DNA of 64,000 nucleotides, taken from contig NZ_JABBGG010000006.1 in NCBI RefSeq assembly GCF_012927275.1, positions 124,001 to 188,000 on the forward strand, in the 5' to 3' direction. This stretch comes from Massilia polaris. Lineage in GTDB: Bacteria > Pseudomonadota > Gammaproteobacteria > Burkholderiales > Burkholderiaceae_D. The notes beneath the pieces were generated by a model, which saw only the letters and a list, made by a program, of their open reading frames with translations, made no database searches and was not told where the DNA came from. A program made the translations under genes and the position numbers. This document shows, piece by piece, positions 49,152-58,826 of the stretch; the stretch's first letter is position 1; each line of letters opens with the position of its first letter.

Positions 49152-49709
49152 TCAGAGTTCGCGCTGGCCGGATGCTTGTATGACACTTACGTTCGCGTTG
49201 CCCAGGTTGCGGTAGATCCGCAGTTTTCGAACAATCGGCCACCAATCGTAAAGTAATAGCTGCATCGGCCGCCACATGGCAACCCAGCCTCCGATAAGAA
49301 GGCTTTCTTTCAACATCCGCAGGAAAGTGTTGCTTGCATACCCCGCGAGGAGGTCCGCCCCGAGCAGGCATAAAGCCAGAAAACCGAGCCCGATGAAAAG
49401 ACTCGTACGTCCTTCGCGGAGGAGCAGCCGTAAGTTTCGTTTCGTGAGCGTCGACTTATAGCCAAAGTAGTACTGGAAGGCCGCGACAATTAAATTGGTG
49501 GGATCAGCCGCGGGTAATTTTTCGATGTGAACGACGATAAGGAAGTGACTGGATTGCGAAAATTCCAGCGCCCAGTTCTCCAGAAACTCAACGGCCTCCT
49601 TGTCGAGGTCCCGGCGATGAAAAGGCGTAGGATCCATCGAGTTAAATAACGCACATAGTTCGACGACCCGTAGATCAATCCGGTGGACAGCGGGATTCGG
49701 CTTTGCCAT
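49152..49709 (-). CDS. small membrane protein of unknown function
   Basis: 185 aa from the ATG whose complement is 49707-49709. Soluble N-terminal half (NSMDPTPFHRRDLDKEAVEFLENWALEF) and two membrane helices in the C-terminal half (TSLFIGLGFLALCLLGADLLAG and SLLIGGWVAMW). The pattern DPTPFHRRDLDxEAxEFI with tail WWPIxRxxxIYxxL is familiar from conserved proteobacterial membrane proteins of unknown function. Faces the ADH gene in the same direction. Confidence 0.7.
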   Translation of the reverse strand: MAKPNPAVHRIDLRVVELCALFNSMDPTPFHRRDLDKEAVEFLENWALEFSQSSHFLIVVHIEKLPAADPTNLIVAAFQYYFGYKSTLTKRNLRLLLREGRTSLFIGLGFLALCLLGADLLAGYASNTFLRMLKESLLIGGWVAMWRPMQLLLYDWWPIVRKLRIYRNLGNANVSVIQASGQREL

Positions 49710-49907
49710 CTTAAATCCTAACGTCCAATTGGCAGGCTTGGTTTTAAAATGCGCGGAACCGGGGGATCCCTTGCCCATATTCCGCGTCTCCGACCTGTTT
49801 TGCAGAACAGAGTTCGATTGAGCTTACCCTACTGCTCACGGGTTTGGTGTTCAGTACGCTTCGGCACAAGAATGTGCGCCTCGACCGGAAAGAGCCCTGG
49901 GCGACAG

Positions 49908-50028
49908 CGCTTCTTCGATGCCTGCCTGGTGTTGGCTTTTTTGCCGGCTTGTGCTGCCGTGTTCTGCAATACGTGGTCGAGGCACACGCGGTTGACGAGA
50001 TGTTGCCGTCACCGCTTGCGCGGTGCAT
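49908..50028 (-). pseudogene. decayed C-terminal end of a RegA-type response regulator
   Basis: The minus strand reads SGDGNISSTACASTTYCRTRQHKPAKKP, which lines up with the end of the intact response regulator at 50560 (EHDGNISSTARALNMHRRTLQRKLGKKP). Sequence identity is visible at DNA level too. No receiver domain remains. It is a partial, frame-damaged duplicate. Confidence 0.6.
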
Positions 50029-50199
50029 CTTGTCAAGATTGTTTTCCTGATGCGCTCTGGCAATTCGAGCAGGTCACGTCAGGACTTCGCGGCCGATGCC
50101 CCGGCGAAGTGTGCTTCGCAGCGGATCCTCGTGGGCATCAGTTCCGACAGCGCCAGCCACACACACGCCCGGGCCAACCGCAAGGCCAGCCACGAACAA

Positions 50200-50481
50200 G
50201 CAAATCGCCAGCGCAACCTTCAGCCCCTGTTCCGGCAAGCGGTTGCGCAGATGGATGAATTCACACAGCAAAATGCGGCCCTGGTCGAGGAATCAGCCGC
50301 AGCGGCCGGCAGCCTGCAGGAGCAGGCCGCTGCGATGGTGAAGTCGGTCAGCATCTTTACCTTGCACCAGGACGCTGGCGGCCCCGCAACGGCTGCGTAC
50401 GCGCCGGATACACGGCGCGTACGCAGCAGTGCCGCTTTTTCCGACCACGGACGCCCGTTCAAGGCACTGCCGGCACGTTGA
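50200..50481 (+). pseudogene. fragment of a methyl-accepting chemotaxis protein C-terminus
   Basis: The plus frame ending at 50481 contains [20 protein letters not shown] and AAAGSLQEQAAAMVKSVSIF, the end of a chemoreceptor signalling domain, close to that of the intact receptor at 56484 ([20 protein letters not shown]). The upstream part is missing; the preceding 180 bp code unrelated sequence. Remnant after deletion or rearrangement. The stretch 49710-50199 shows no other intact gene. Confidence 0.65.
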
Positions 50482-50559
50482 TCGTCACATATTTTTTAGA
50501 AAGCCACATATGCTGAACACTGCACATACGCAGGCGCTCGCAGGCGCGGGTGCGCTGGC

Positions 50560-51099
50560 CTATCGTGAGGCCGGTTTTTTTCCCAGCTTGCGCTGCAGCG
50601 TGCGCCGATGCATGTTCAACGCCCTGGCGGTCGACGAAATGTTCCCGTCATGTTCAGCCAGAACGCGCTGGATATGTTCCCATTCCAGGCGGTCCACGGT
50701 CAGGGGCACTGGTGGAGCCGCCGGTTGGACCATCCCTTCAATTTCCGGATTTGCTTTTAATGCCGAAAGAATCGAATCGACATTCGCGGGCTTGGCCAGA
50801 TAATCGTCAGCACCGAGCTTAATGGCCTGGACGGTCGTCGCAATGCTTGCGTAGCCAGTCAGCACCAGCAAACTGGCGCTTGGCAGTGCTTTGCGCAACG
50901 GGACGATCCACTGCAAGCCCGAGTCTTTGGCCAGGTGAAGGTCGATGGTCACGTAGTCGAACGCCGTCGACGCCGCCGCGCGCAGCGCTTCCTCGCCAGT
51001 ATTTGCGACGGTGGTAGCGAACCCGCGCCGGTCCAGCGACCTCGCCAGTGTCGCGGAAAACACCGGGTCGTCGTCGAGGACCAGGAATGTCGGCTTCAT
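50560..51099 (-). CDS. regA: RegA/ActR/PrrA-type response regulator
   Basis: 179 aa. Receiver: acidic LVLDDDPVF, phospho-acceptor Asp53 in YVTIDLHLAKDSG, Thr in LVLTGYAS and Lys in DYLAKPA. Short linker (PAAPPVPLTVD) and a Fis-type HTH (HIQRVLAEHDGNISSTARALNMHRRTLQRKL; described in pieces) that is almost invariant in the RegA group. It overlaps the sensor by 4 bp. Controls redox and respiratory genes in relatives. The nearest target here would be cioAB. Confidence 0.9.
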   Translation of the reverse strand: MKPTFLVLDDDPVFSATLARSLDRRGFATTVANTGEEALRAAASTAFDYVTIDLHLAKDSGLQWIVPLRKALPSASLLVLTGYASIATTVQAIKLGADDYLAKPANVDSILSALKANPEIEGMVQPAAPPVPLTVDRLEWEHIQRVLAEHDGNISSTARALNMHRRTLQRKLGKKPASR

Positions 51100-52352
51100 G
51101 CGAGGGGCAGGGTAATTGCTGCAAGCGTGCCGCCGTGCGCATCCGACGAAACCCGAATGGCTGCACCGATCTGCTGTGCGGTAGCGAAAGCCAGCATCAG
51201 GCCAAGACCCTGTCCGCCAGTGGTGCTGTTGACCTGTTCATGTCCGAGCCGCTGCAACAATTCCGGAGCGATGCCCGGACCGCGATCCTGGATATGAACG
51301 GTCGCGGTATGTGCCTCAATACTCAGCGCAACGGATATCGCCGCGTCCGTCGGACCAGCGGCGCGGGCAGCGTTGTCGAGCGCGGTCAACAGGATCTGCC
51401 CAACGGCGCCGGTGTTGACGATGCGCGCATCGGTCGATGGCAATGAGACCTCTAACCGTGCGCCGGGATGACGCAAACGCCAGCCTTCAATAAACCGCGA
51501 CAACCACTCACCAATCACCACTGCCCGGGCATTGGAAGCATCATCGACGTTCGCGTGCTTGCCCAACTGGTCGAGCGATGTCTTGCACACTGCGATTTGC
51601 GATTCGATCGCCAACAGGTCGTCGCGGAATTCCGTCAGCGACGGATGTTTTTTCATTTCATGCAGCAGATCGCCCGTAAGAACGGCGATGGTCGCCAAGG
51701 GCGTCCCGATTTCATGCGCCGCACTGGCAGCTTGCGTTCCGAGGGCGACAATCTGCGCGTTCTGCAAACGCTGCTCGCGTGCGCGCGCCAACTGGGCATC
51801 GCGGTCGCGCAAGGTGTTCGACATACGCGCAACGAACCAGGTAATCAGCCCGGCCGACAGCGCGAAATTGGCCCACAGCCCGGCTGATTGATAGGTGGCT
51901 GCGCGCGCGATGACTGGCAGCGGCACATACACCGCCATCATGAACGAATAACAGGCCAGCGAAAACGCGGCCAATATCAGCGACAGGCCACCGGGCAGAA
52001 TCGCCGCCGAAACGGCAAGCGCGGGCAGGTACACCGAGATGAAAGGATTGGTCGCGCCCCCGGAAAAAAACAGCAGGCTCGATAAGGCCAGCAAGTCGAC
52101 GAAGAGCTGCGTAAACAGCGTCGCGTTTCCTGCTATGCGCGCATGCCGCAAGGTCCACCATGTCCAGACATTGAAAGCTGCCAGAAACAGCAGCACGGTC
52201 AGCATCGGCGCCAGCGGCAGGTCGATGCCAAGCCCCCACTGCGCGATGACCACCGCCGCGAATTGGCCAGTGAGCGCGATCAAGCGCATCCACATCAGCC
52301 AACGCAGTATTTCATGCTGCAGCAGGGCTTTGGGAGCGGGAGGGAAAATCAT
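51096..52352 (-). CDS. regB: RegB/ActS/PrrB-type redox sensor kinase
   Basis: 418 aa. Six predicted membrane helices in residues 20-175, including the quinone-binding heptapeptide GGATNPF (98-104). His213 in AAHEIGTPLATI is the phosphorylation site, and Cys256 in SQIAVCKTSL fits the redox-active cysteine position of RegB. The ATPase domain has LDNAARA, DRGPGI and GGQGLGLMLA. It senses the quinone pool and phosphorylates the RegA-type regulator. It is divergent from cioAB with 80-126 bp between. Confidence 0.92.
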   Translation of the reverse strand: MIFPPAPKALLQHEILRWLMWMRLIALTGQFAAVVIAQWGLGIDLPLAPMLTVLLFLAAFNVWTWWTLRHARIAGNATLFTQLFVDLLALSSLLFFSGGATNPFISVYLPALAVSAAILPGGLSLILAAFSLACYSFMMAVYVPLPVIARAATYQSAGLWANFALSAGLITWFVARMSNTLRDRDAQLARAREQRLQNAQIVALGTQAASAAHEIGTPLATIAVLTGDLLHEMKKHPSLTEFRDDLLAIESQIAVCKTSLDQLGKHANVDDASNARAVVIGEWLSRFIEGWRLRHPGARLEVSLPSTDARIVNTGAVGQILLTALDNAARAAGPTDAAISVALSIEAHTATVHIQDRGPGIAPELLQRLGHEQVNSTTGGQGLGLMLAFATAQQIGAAIRVSSDAHGGTLAAITLPLA

Positions 52353-52393
52353 GGGGCGATTATATCGGACCAGGCGGTGCGGCTTGCCGGGGT

Positions 52394-52408
52394 GCGACGT
52401 TATGACGC
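52394..52408. promoter_or_regulatory. RegR/RegA-box-like site between regB and cioA
   Basis: GCGAC-GTTAT-GACGC fits at every defined position the RegR box known from Bradyrhizobium (GNGRCRTTNNGNCGC, consensus from memory). It lies in the divergent gap between the sensor gene and cioA, where RegA-type regulators would control both. Confidence 0.6.
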
Positions 52409-52478
52409 ATTCCGCCCGCGCGCCCGAATCCCTATGATGAAAACGGAACTCGAAGAATCGACCTTAACGGAGCACGTC

Positions 52479-53846
52479 TTGCCTGATCCTCTCATGCTGG
52501 CCCGCATTCAGTTTGCGGGAAATATCACGTTTCACATCCTGTTCCCGACCATTTCCATCGCGTTGGGATGGGTGCTGTTGTTCTTTAAGCTTCGCCATAA
52601 CAAAACAAGCGACGCGAAATGGGCCGAGGCTTACCAGTTCTGGGTGAAGATATTCGCGCTGACATTCGCGCTTGGCGTGGTATCCGGAATCACCATGAGC
52701 TTCCAGTTCGGCACCAACTGGCCGGGGTTCATGGAAACGGTCGGGAATATCGCGGGCCCGCTGTTGGCATATGAAGTATTGACCGCGTTCTTCCTTGAAG
52801 CGACTTTCCTCGGCATTATGCTCTTTGGCGCCCAGCGCGTTTCCAATCGCATGCATACGCTCGCCACTTGCCTGGTGGCCGGCGGCACGACCTTGTCGGC
52901 CTTCTGGATCATCGCGCTCAATTCATGGATGCATACACCGGCCGGATTTGAAATGATCGACGGCCGCGCCCACGCGACCGACTGGCTGGCGATCGTGTTC
53001 AATCCTTCCATGCCATATCGCCTTACCCACATGCTGATCGCGTCCGGCCTGACGGTGGCGTTCCTCATCGCAGGCATTTCGGCTTATCGCTGGCTGCGCC
53101 GCGATCGTAGTCCGGCGGTGATGTCCGCGCTCAAGACCGGCGTCGTGCTGGCGGCGCTGCTGATCCCTGTGCAGATCCTGGTCGGCGACATGCACGGCCT
53201 GAATACGCTCAAGCACCAGCCGGCGAAAATAGCCGCCATGGAAGGCATCTGGGAAACCGAACGCGGCGCACCGCTGCTGTTGTTCGCACTTCCGGATGCA
53301 AGCCAGCGGACCAACCACTTCGAGATCGCAGTGCCTAACATGGCCAGCCTGATCCTGACGCATGAACTCGATGGCGAACTGCAGGGCGTCAACGCGTTCA
53401 AGGACCGGCACCCGCCGGTGGCCCCGGTGTTCTGGGCGTTTCGCGTGATGGTTGGCGTCGGCATGCTGATGCTGGCCGCGTCATGGCTGGCCGCATGGCA
53501 GCTGCGGCGCGGGGGCGATGTGAAGCCATGGGTGGCGCGCGCGCTTGTCGCGATGAGTTTTTCCGGCTGGGTGGCCACCGTGGCCGGGTGGTATGTCACT
53601 GAAATCGGGCGGCAGCCGTACCTGGTGTACGGCGTCCTCACCACCGCCCAGGCGGCGTCCACCGTGCCGCCGCAGCTGATCGCCACGACGCTGGCGATGT
53701 ACCTGACGCTGTACGCCGCGCTCATCGTGGCGTACGTCACGGTGCTGTTCCATCTTGCGCGCAAGGCCGGACCGGGGAGGGGGACTGAACCCGTCTATCC
53801 GGTCCCCGGCTTGCCTGCCCCGCAATCACAACTGGTCAAATCCTAG
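52479..53846 (+). CDS. cioA: cytochrome bd-type quinol oxidase subunit I, cyanide-insensitive type
   Basis: 455 aa from TTG 52479, chosen for GGAG (52469-52472) with 6-nt spacing and because the product then starts MPDPLMLARIQFAGNITFHI like homologues; ATG 52434 is an alternative. Heme ligands: His in ITFHILFP region and GDMHGLN, Met in ITMSFQFGTNW. The Q-loop between helices 6 and 7 is short (QPAKIAAMEGIWE continues to HELDGELQG), the CIO-type. It oxidises quinol and reduces O2 at low oxygen, without pumping protons. Confidence 0.93.
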   Translation: MPDPLMLARIQFAGNITFHILFPTISIALGWVLLFFKLRHNKTSDAKWAEAYQFWVKIFALTFALGVVSGITMSFQFGTNWPGFMETVGNIAGPLLAYEVLTAFFLEATFLGIMLFGAQRVSNRMHTLATCLVAGGTTLSAFWIIALNSWMHTPAGFEMIDGRAHATDWLAIVFNPSMPYRLTHMLIASGLTVAFLIAGISAYRWLRRDRSPAVMSALKTGVVLAALLIPVQILVGDMHGLNTLKHQPAKIAAMEGIWETERGAPLLLFALPDASQRTNHFEIAVPNMASLILTHELDGELQGVNAFKDRHPPVAPVFWAFRVMVGVGMLMLAASWLAAWQLRRGGDVKPWVARALVAMSFSGWVATVAGWYVTEIGRQPYLVYGVLTTAQAASTVPPQLIATTLAMYLTLYAALIVAYVTVLFHLARKAGPGRGTEPVYPVPGLPAPQSQLVKS

Positions 53847-53855
53847 GAGCGCACG

Positions 53856-54878
53856 ATGCCCGATCTCTCCCAACCCGGCGCCTTGCTGCCGTTGGTGTTC
53901 CTCGCCCTGATGGGGATTGCGATGATGGCGTACGTCATCCTGGACGGCTTCGACCTTGGTGTCGGCATCCTGCTGAGGCGCGCCAGCGATGAAGATAAAG
54001 ACACGATGATCGCTTCGATCGGGCCGTTCTGGGACGCCAACGAGACCTGGCTGGTGCTCGGCGTCGGGCTGCTGCTGGTCGCTTTTCCGATGGCGCATGG
54101 CGTCATTTTGGGCGAGCTGTACCTGCCCGTCGCGTTCATGCTGGTCGGCCTGATCCTGCGCGGCGTCGCGTTCGACTTCCGCGTCAAGGCGCGCGACAAC
54201 CACAAGCACGCCTGGAACATGGCGTTTTATGGCGGATCCGTGCTGGCCACCGCTGCGCAGGGGCTGATGATCGGGCTCTACATCGTCGGGTTTGACTACG
54301 GCGCACCGCAACTGGCATTCGCAACGTTCACCGGCCTGGCGCTGCTCGCTGGTTATGCGCTGCTCGGCGCGACCTGGCTGATCATGAAAACCGAGGGGAC
54401 GCTCCAGTTGCGCGCCATTGCGTGGGCGCGTGGCAGCATGCTGCTGTGCGCGATGGGAGTCGCGGCGGTATCGGTGGCGACGCCGCTGGTCAGCCAGCAG
54501 ATATTCGACAAATGGTTCTCGTTCCCGGAGATATTGCTGCTCGCTCCCATCCCAGCTGTTACAGCCGGATTGTTCGTCCTGGCCTATCTCATCTTGCGCA
54601 GGTTGCCCGGCTTGCTCGCCGCCGGTAACCAGGCTTTCTGCTGGATACCGTTCGCCGCGACCGTTGGAATTTTCCTGTTGGCGTTTAACGGCCTGGCGTA
54701 CAGCCTGTTCCCCTACCTGATTGTGGACCGTATGACGATCTGGCAAGCCGCCAGCGCGCCGGAGTCGTTGGAGATCATCCTTGTAGGCGTCGTGGTCGTG
54801 CTGCCAACCATTATTGGCTATACGATTTACTCGTATCGGGTGTTTTGGGGCAAAGCCAGGGCACTGAGCTATGCCTGA
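53856..54878 (+). CDS. cioB: cytochrome bd-type quinol oxidase subunit II
   Basis: 340 aa, 9 bp after cioA with GGAG upstream. VILDGFDLGVGIL is the conserved start and DANETWLVLG the conserved loop; eight to nine membrane helices. Partner of CioA in the inner membrane. I find no cydX-like micro-gene directly after it. Confidence 0.93.
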   Translation: MPDLSQPGALLPLVFLALMGIAMMAYVILDGFDLGVGILLRRASDEDKDTMIASIGPFWDANETWLVLGVGLLLVAFPMAHGVILGELYLPVAFMLVGLILRGVAFDFRVKARDNHKHAWNMAFYGGSVLATAAQGLMIGLYIVGFDYGAPQLAFATFTGLALLAGYALLGATWLIMKTEGTLQLRAIAWARGSMLLCAMGVAAVSVATPLVSQQIFDKWFSFPEILLLAPIPAVTAGLFVLAYLILRRLPGLLAAGNQAFCWIPFAATVGIFLLAFNGLAYSLFPYLIVDRMTIWQAASAPESLEIILVGVVVVLPTIIGYTIYSYRVFWGKARALSYA

Positions 54879-55040
54879 TTAGCCTTGCAGGTCGCGCTCA
54901 CGTTCGTCGAAAAGATTGGTGAATCTGCGCGCCATTCACAAAGGTGCAGAGCCGTTACCCTAATAGGGTATTATCGAGCTTGCCAAAGTGCCAAGCGTAT
55001 CCCAACGACCTTGACCCTTATACCCGCGCACGCTGAAAAG

Positions 55041-56135
55041 ATGAGCTACACGCCGAATGCAGCGAACCTTGCCGCAGCGATGAAACTGCGTCGCCAACTC
55101 GGCTATTGGGCGGCGACCGCCGTGCTGTATCTTTTTTGCGCGGGCCTGGTGTTCGACGAAATAGCTGCCGGCACCACACCGGCGCGGCAGGGATGGCCGG
55201 TCATCTGGTATCCGTTCGCCGGTCTCGCCGTTTTTTACTTCATGATCCGCAATGCGTCGCGCCTGGGGATCCCGAACTGGCATCTCGCTTTCCTGCAGGC
55301 CATCTTCGCGGTCGTTTATGACCTGCTGCTGTACAGCGCACTGAAAAACACGCACGCTGCGATCCTGATCGGCATGCCGGTCATTTTTGTTTTTTGCGCT
55401 TTCGCGCTGCGGCCCCGGCAGACGATCGCCCTGGCGCTGGTGGCGATAACCGGGCTCGCCATCGCCTGCGGCTTGATGGTCGGTGTTGGGGGCGCCAGTT
55501 TCGAGAGCGAGGTCATCAACTTCGCACTGACGACCATCGGCATTGTATCGGTGACGGTCGTCACTGGAGACTTGTCCAAGTTGCGCTCGCGCCTGAAAGC
55601 GCAGAAGCAAGAGCTGGAGCAAGCGCTGGCGAAGATTGAAACGGTCGCGCGAACCGACGACCTGACGATGCTGGCGAACCGCCGCCGCATGACCGAGCTG
55701 CTCGATCTCGAGGAGCGCTACGACGGCGCTGAACAAACGGTATGCGTCGCGCTGATGGACCTCGATCATTTCAAGAGCATCAATGACAAGCTCGGCCATG
55801 CGGGCGGCGACGCCGTGCTGAAAGCGTTCGCGGAGACCTGCCGGCAGGTGGTGCGCGACGAAGACACGCTGGCGCGCTGGGGTGGTGAAGAGTTCCTGCT
55901 CCTGATGCCCGGTGTCGGCATGCAGGAGGCCAAAGTGATCGTCCAGCGCATCCTCACCCATGTTCGCGCCGCCACATTCGGCTTCCGGGACGATCGGCTG
56001 GCGGTGACGTTCTCGGCCGGCGTGGTGGAACGACAGCCGGCCGAGAAAATGGGAATCACAGTCATGCGAGCGGACGCTGCAATGTATGCGGCAAAATCCG
56101 CCGGGCGCAATCGCATCTTGCTTGGTGCAACTTAG
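55041..56135 (+). CDS. membrane diguanylate cyclase
   Basis: 364 aa from ATG 55041. Residues about 15-185 form six hydrophobic helices (AATAVLYLFCAGLVF, IFAVVYDLLLYSAL, ILIGMPVIFVFCAFAL), a MASE-like sensor unit not identified further. A coiled linker (LKAQKQELEQALAKIE) leads to the GGDEF domain: DDLTMLANRR, LMDLDHFKSIND and active-site RWGGEEF. An RxxD inhibition site (RDED) lies five residues before GGEEF. It makes c-di-GMP. Monocistronic. Confidence 0.9.
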   Translation: MSYTPNAANLAAAMKLRRQLGYWAATAVLYLFCAGLVFDEIAAGTTPARQGWPVIWYPFAGLAVFYFMIRNASRLGIPNWHLAFLQAIFAVVYDLLLYSALKNTHAAILIGMPVIFVFCAFALRPRQTIALALVAITGLAIACGLMVGVGGASFESEVINFALTTIGIVSVTVVTGDLSKLRSRLKAQKQELEQALAKIETVARTDDLTMLANRRRMTELLDLEERYDGAEQTVCVALMDLDHFKSINDKLGHAGGDAVLKAFAETCRQVVRDEDTLARWGGEEFLLLMPGVGMQEAKVIVQRILTHVRAATFGFRDDRLAVTFSAGVVERQPAEKMGITVMRADAAMYAAKSAGRNRILLGAT

Positions 56136-56483
56136 CCCTGCTTTGGTGCGGCCGGGCGCCAGCGCGGTGCACCGGCCGCGTCACGTGAGGGGACAATACA
56201 ACAGGCCCACTGAAATCGTAACTATCCGCGCCAATTGCGCGACGCAACATAGTAATATCAAGACTCCAGACCGCTCGAAGCACTGCTCAGAACCACTGCC
56301 ATCACAGGCGCGCCAACGCCCGGACCCAACCCCCGTCCACGTTCACGATCAGGAAACCGCCGGCCACCAGCCCAGCGTGTTTTCGCGCATCCGTGCCACG
56401 CGCCTTGCGGTGTCCATCCGATCGCCCATGCGCGGTCGCAGCGTGCCGTTGCGGTTGAATCCCTCTATTTTTAAAGGTGCCTC
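56136..56483. other. 348-bp intergenic region
   Basis: No convincing coding sequence. The only visible features are a moderately AT-rich stretch at 56205-56275 and AAAGGTGCC just before the next start. No strong promoter or hairpin stands out. Confidence 0.5.
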
Positions 56484-58157
56484 ATGTTCAGGAATGTGAC
56501 AGTCAAGGTCCGCTTGGCGGTTGTGGTTGGCCTGCTTTGCGTTATCGCCGCAGTTATCTCGCTCACCGGACTGGCGGCGCTAGGCCAGACCAACCAGTCG
56601 GTCGAGACCCTCTACAAGGACCGCCTGGTCGCGCTGGGGCAGTTGCACAACATCCTGGTGTGGAACCAGCAGAACCAGCTGTCGGTCGCCAAAAGCGTCT
56701 TGCTGACGGGCGAGCAGATGCAGGAAGAGGCGCGCCGCGTCACCGAACGTATCGAACTGATTACCTCGACGTGGAAGACCTACAGCGGCAGCTACCTGAC
56801 GCCGGAAGAAAAGGTTCTTGCGGCACAGTTCGCCGACGTGCGCGCCAGGTTCGTCACGGGCAGCCTGAGGCCCGCCCTCGTCGCAATGCGCTCCGGCGAT
56901 ACGCTCGCGCTGCAGGCCATCGTGCAAGGACCGATGGCTGGCCTCTATGCGCCGGTCGGCGCCGTCATGGAGCAGCTGGTGGACTTGCAGCTGTCGGTCG
57001 GCGAAGCGGAATACATTGAATCGCAGGAGCGTTACGACGATTCGCGCGTTCTGTCGCTCGCCCTGACGATCATTGGCATGCTGGCGGGCATCGCGATTGG
57101 CACATGGATCATCCGCAGCATCACCCGTTCGCTGAACGGCGCGCTGGTCATCGCCCAGAGCGTGGCCGAAGGCGACCTGACGGCGGAGGTGACGGTCGAC
57201 GCCAACGACGAAGTGGGCCGCCTGGTAGCTGCATTGAAACAGATGCAGGACAGCCTGGTCGGCATCGTGCATGAGGTGCGCAGCGGCACCGACACCATCG
57301 CCACGGCCGCTGGCCAGATCGCCGCCGGCACGCTCGACCTGTCGAGCCGGACAGAAGAGCAGGCCAGCTCGCTGGAAGAAACCGCGTCGTCGATGGAAGA
57401 ACTGTCGTCGACGGTGCGCCAGAACGCCGACAACGCGCGCCAGGCCAACCAGATGGCCGTCTCCGCGGCAGCCGTGGCCGGCAAGGGCGGCGAGGTGGTC
57501 GCGCAGGTGGTCCAGACCATGGGCGCCATCGACACCTCGTCGCGCAAGATCGTCGACATCATCGCGACGATCGACGGCATCGCGTTCCAGACCAACATCC
57601 TTGCGCTGAATGCCGCCGTCGAGGCGGCACGCGCGGGCGAACAGGGCCGCGGCTTTGCCGTTGTCGCCAGCGAGGTGCGCAACCTGGCGCAGCGTTCGGC
57701 CGTCGCGGCAAAAGAAATCAAGGCGCTGATCGACGATTCGGTGCGGCAGGTCGACACCGGCAACAAGCTGGTTGCCGAAGCGGGCACGACGATGAACGAA
57801 GTGGTCGACAGTGTGCGCCGTGTGACCGATATCATGTCCGAAATCATGGCGGCCACCGCCGAGCAAAGCGCCGGCATCGAACAGGTCAACCAGGCCGTCG
57901 GCCAGATGGATGAAGTGACGCAGCAGAACGCGGCACTGGTGGAAGAGGCGTCGGCCGCCGCCGCGGCGATGGACGAACAGGCTTCCAGCCTGCTGCGCGT
58001 GGTGAGCGTCTTCAAGCTTGCAGGCAAACCTGCAGCCGTCGCGGTGAAGAAGCCAGCCGGTGCGGTGCGCAAGCCACAGCAAAAGGCGGCTCCCGCGCCT
58101 GCACGGCCGGCGCCACGGCTCGCGCTCGCGACCGCGTCGGACTGGGAAGAATTCTGA
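56484..58157 (+). CDS. methyl-accepting chemotaxis protein
   Basis: 557 aa. Transmembrane helix 1 at about residues 10-33, a four-helix-bundle periplasmic domain of Tar type ([21 protein letters not shown]), helix 2 ([20 protein letters not shown]), HAMP, and the signalling domain with the conserved tip [20 protein letters not shown] then [14 protein letters not shown]. The C-terminal pentapeptide DWEEF resembles the CheR/CheB tether NWETF. It signals through CheW/CheA. A fragment of a similar receptor lies at 50200-50481. Confidence 0.95.
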   Translation: MFRNVTVKVRLAVVVGLLCVIAAVISLTGLAALGQTNQSVETLYKDRLVALGQLHNILVWNQQNQLSVAKSVLLTGEQMQEEARRVTERIELITSTWKTYSGSYLTPEEKVLAAQFADVRARFVTGSLRPALVAMRSGDTLALQAIVQGPMAGLYAPVGAVMEQLVDLQLSVGEAEYIESQERYDDSRVLSLALTIIGMLAGIAIGTWIIRSITRSLNGALVIAQSVAEGDLTAEVTVDANDEVGRLVAALKQMQDSLVGIVHEVRSGTDTIATAAGQIAAGTLDLSSRTEEQASSLEETASSMEELSSTVRQNADNARQANQMAVSAAAVAGKGGEVVAQVVQTMGAIDTSSRKIVDIIATIDGIAFQTNILALNAAVEAARAGEQGRGFAVVASEVRNLAQRSAVAAKEIKALIDDSVRQVDTGNKLVAEAGTTMNEVVDSVRRVTDIMSEIMAATAEQSAGIEQVNQAVGQMDEVTQQNAALVEEASAAAAAMDEQASSLLRVVSVFKLAGKPAAVAVKKPAGAVRKPQQKAAPAPARPAPRLALATASDWEEF

Positions 58158-58230
58158 CGGTGCCATTACAAAAACGTAGTTCAGATGTTATTTATGTAAG
58201 AGTTCGCCTACGTCCCGCCTGCGCAGGTTT

Positions 58231-58261
58231 TAAGTTGTTATATTAATGACACAACAACTTA
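58231..58261 (+). promoter_or_regulatory. perfect inverted repeat touching the ribosome binding site
   Basis: TAAGTTGTT (58231-58239) and AACAACTTA (58253-58261), loop 13 nt. The second arm directly abuts and shares the A of the AAGGAA (58261-58266) used by the next gene. It may be an operator or a translation-controlling hairpin. Confidence 0.5.
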
Positions 58262-58271
58262 AGGAACTCTT

Positions 58272-58691
58272 ATGAAATATGTTCTCTTGTCTGCTGCCGC
58301 CGCCCTGGTACTGAGCACCGTCGCCATGGTCCCCCAAGCCCAGGCGAAAGGCGAAGTCGTCGTCGTTCGTGTCGCGCCGCCCGCAGCAAAGCATGAAAGA
58401 GTTCCGGCCGCGCGCCGGGGCTACGAGTGGGCGCCGGGTTACTGGACCTGGACGGGCCGGCAATACACCTGGGTGAAGGGGCACTTTGAGAAGGTTCGCC
58501 GCGGACAGCATTACCGCCGCGCGGAGTGGCGCGAGGGCCCGAACGGATGGGAGTTCAACCGTGGTGGCTGGAGGGCCGGCCAGCGCGATCGCGACGGCGA
58601 TGGCGTGATCAATCGCCACGACCGCGACCGTGACAACGATGGCGTACTCAACCGCGATGATCGTCGCCCCAACAATCCGGTCCGTAACTGA
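58272..58691 (+). CDS. small secreted protein with YxW repeat and Asp-rich Ca-binding-like repeats
   Basis: 139 aa; signal peptide ending [30 protein letters not shown] is a YXWGXW-type motif. The C-terminus has two thrombospondin type-3-like Ca-binding loops ([12 protein letters not shown] and [12 protein letters not shown]). Probably periplasmic or outer-surface. An inverted repeat precedes the start and an intrinsic terminator follows, so it is monocistronic. Confidence 0.8.
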   Translation: MKYVLLSAAAALVLSTVAMVPQAQAKGEVVVVRVAPPAAKHERVPAARRGYEWAPGYWTWTGRQYTWVKGHFEKVRRGQHYRRAEWREGPNGWEFNRGGWRAGQRDRDGDGVINRHDRDRDNDGVLNRDDRRPNNPVRN

Positions 58692-58725
58692 TCCGATATA
58701 AATAGGCGATTCTCGTCAGTACATG

Positions 58726-58750
58726 GCTCCCTTCAGGGAGCTATTTTTTT
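58726..58750 (+). terminator. intrinsic terminator
   Basis: GCTCCC-TTCA-GGGAGC (58726-58741) then TATTTTTTT. Ends the Ca-repeat protein transcript. Confidence 0.85.
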
Positions 58751-58826
58751 GCCTGAGAAACAAGATTACTTCTATACTTCCCGACAGTTCCAAACACGCA
58801 ATATCAAATCAACGAAGAGGAATGAC

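Noticed and set aside
53826-54746. 306-codon minus-strand frame opposite cioB
   Set aside because: Shadow frame rich in Gln/His/Arg, no start signal, no domain.
56580-58166. 528-codon minus-strand frame opposite the chemoreceptor
   Set aside because: Shadow of high-GC coding; composition (His/Arg-rich) is typical of antisense frames.
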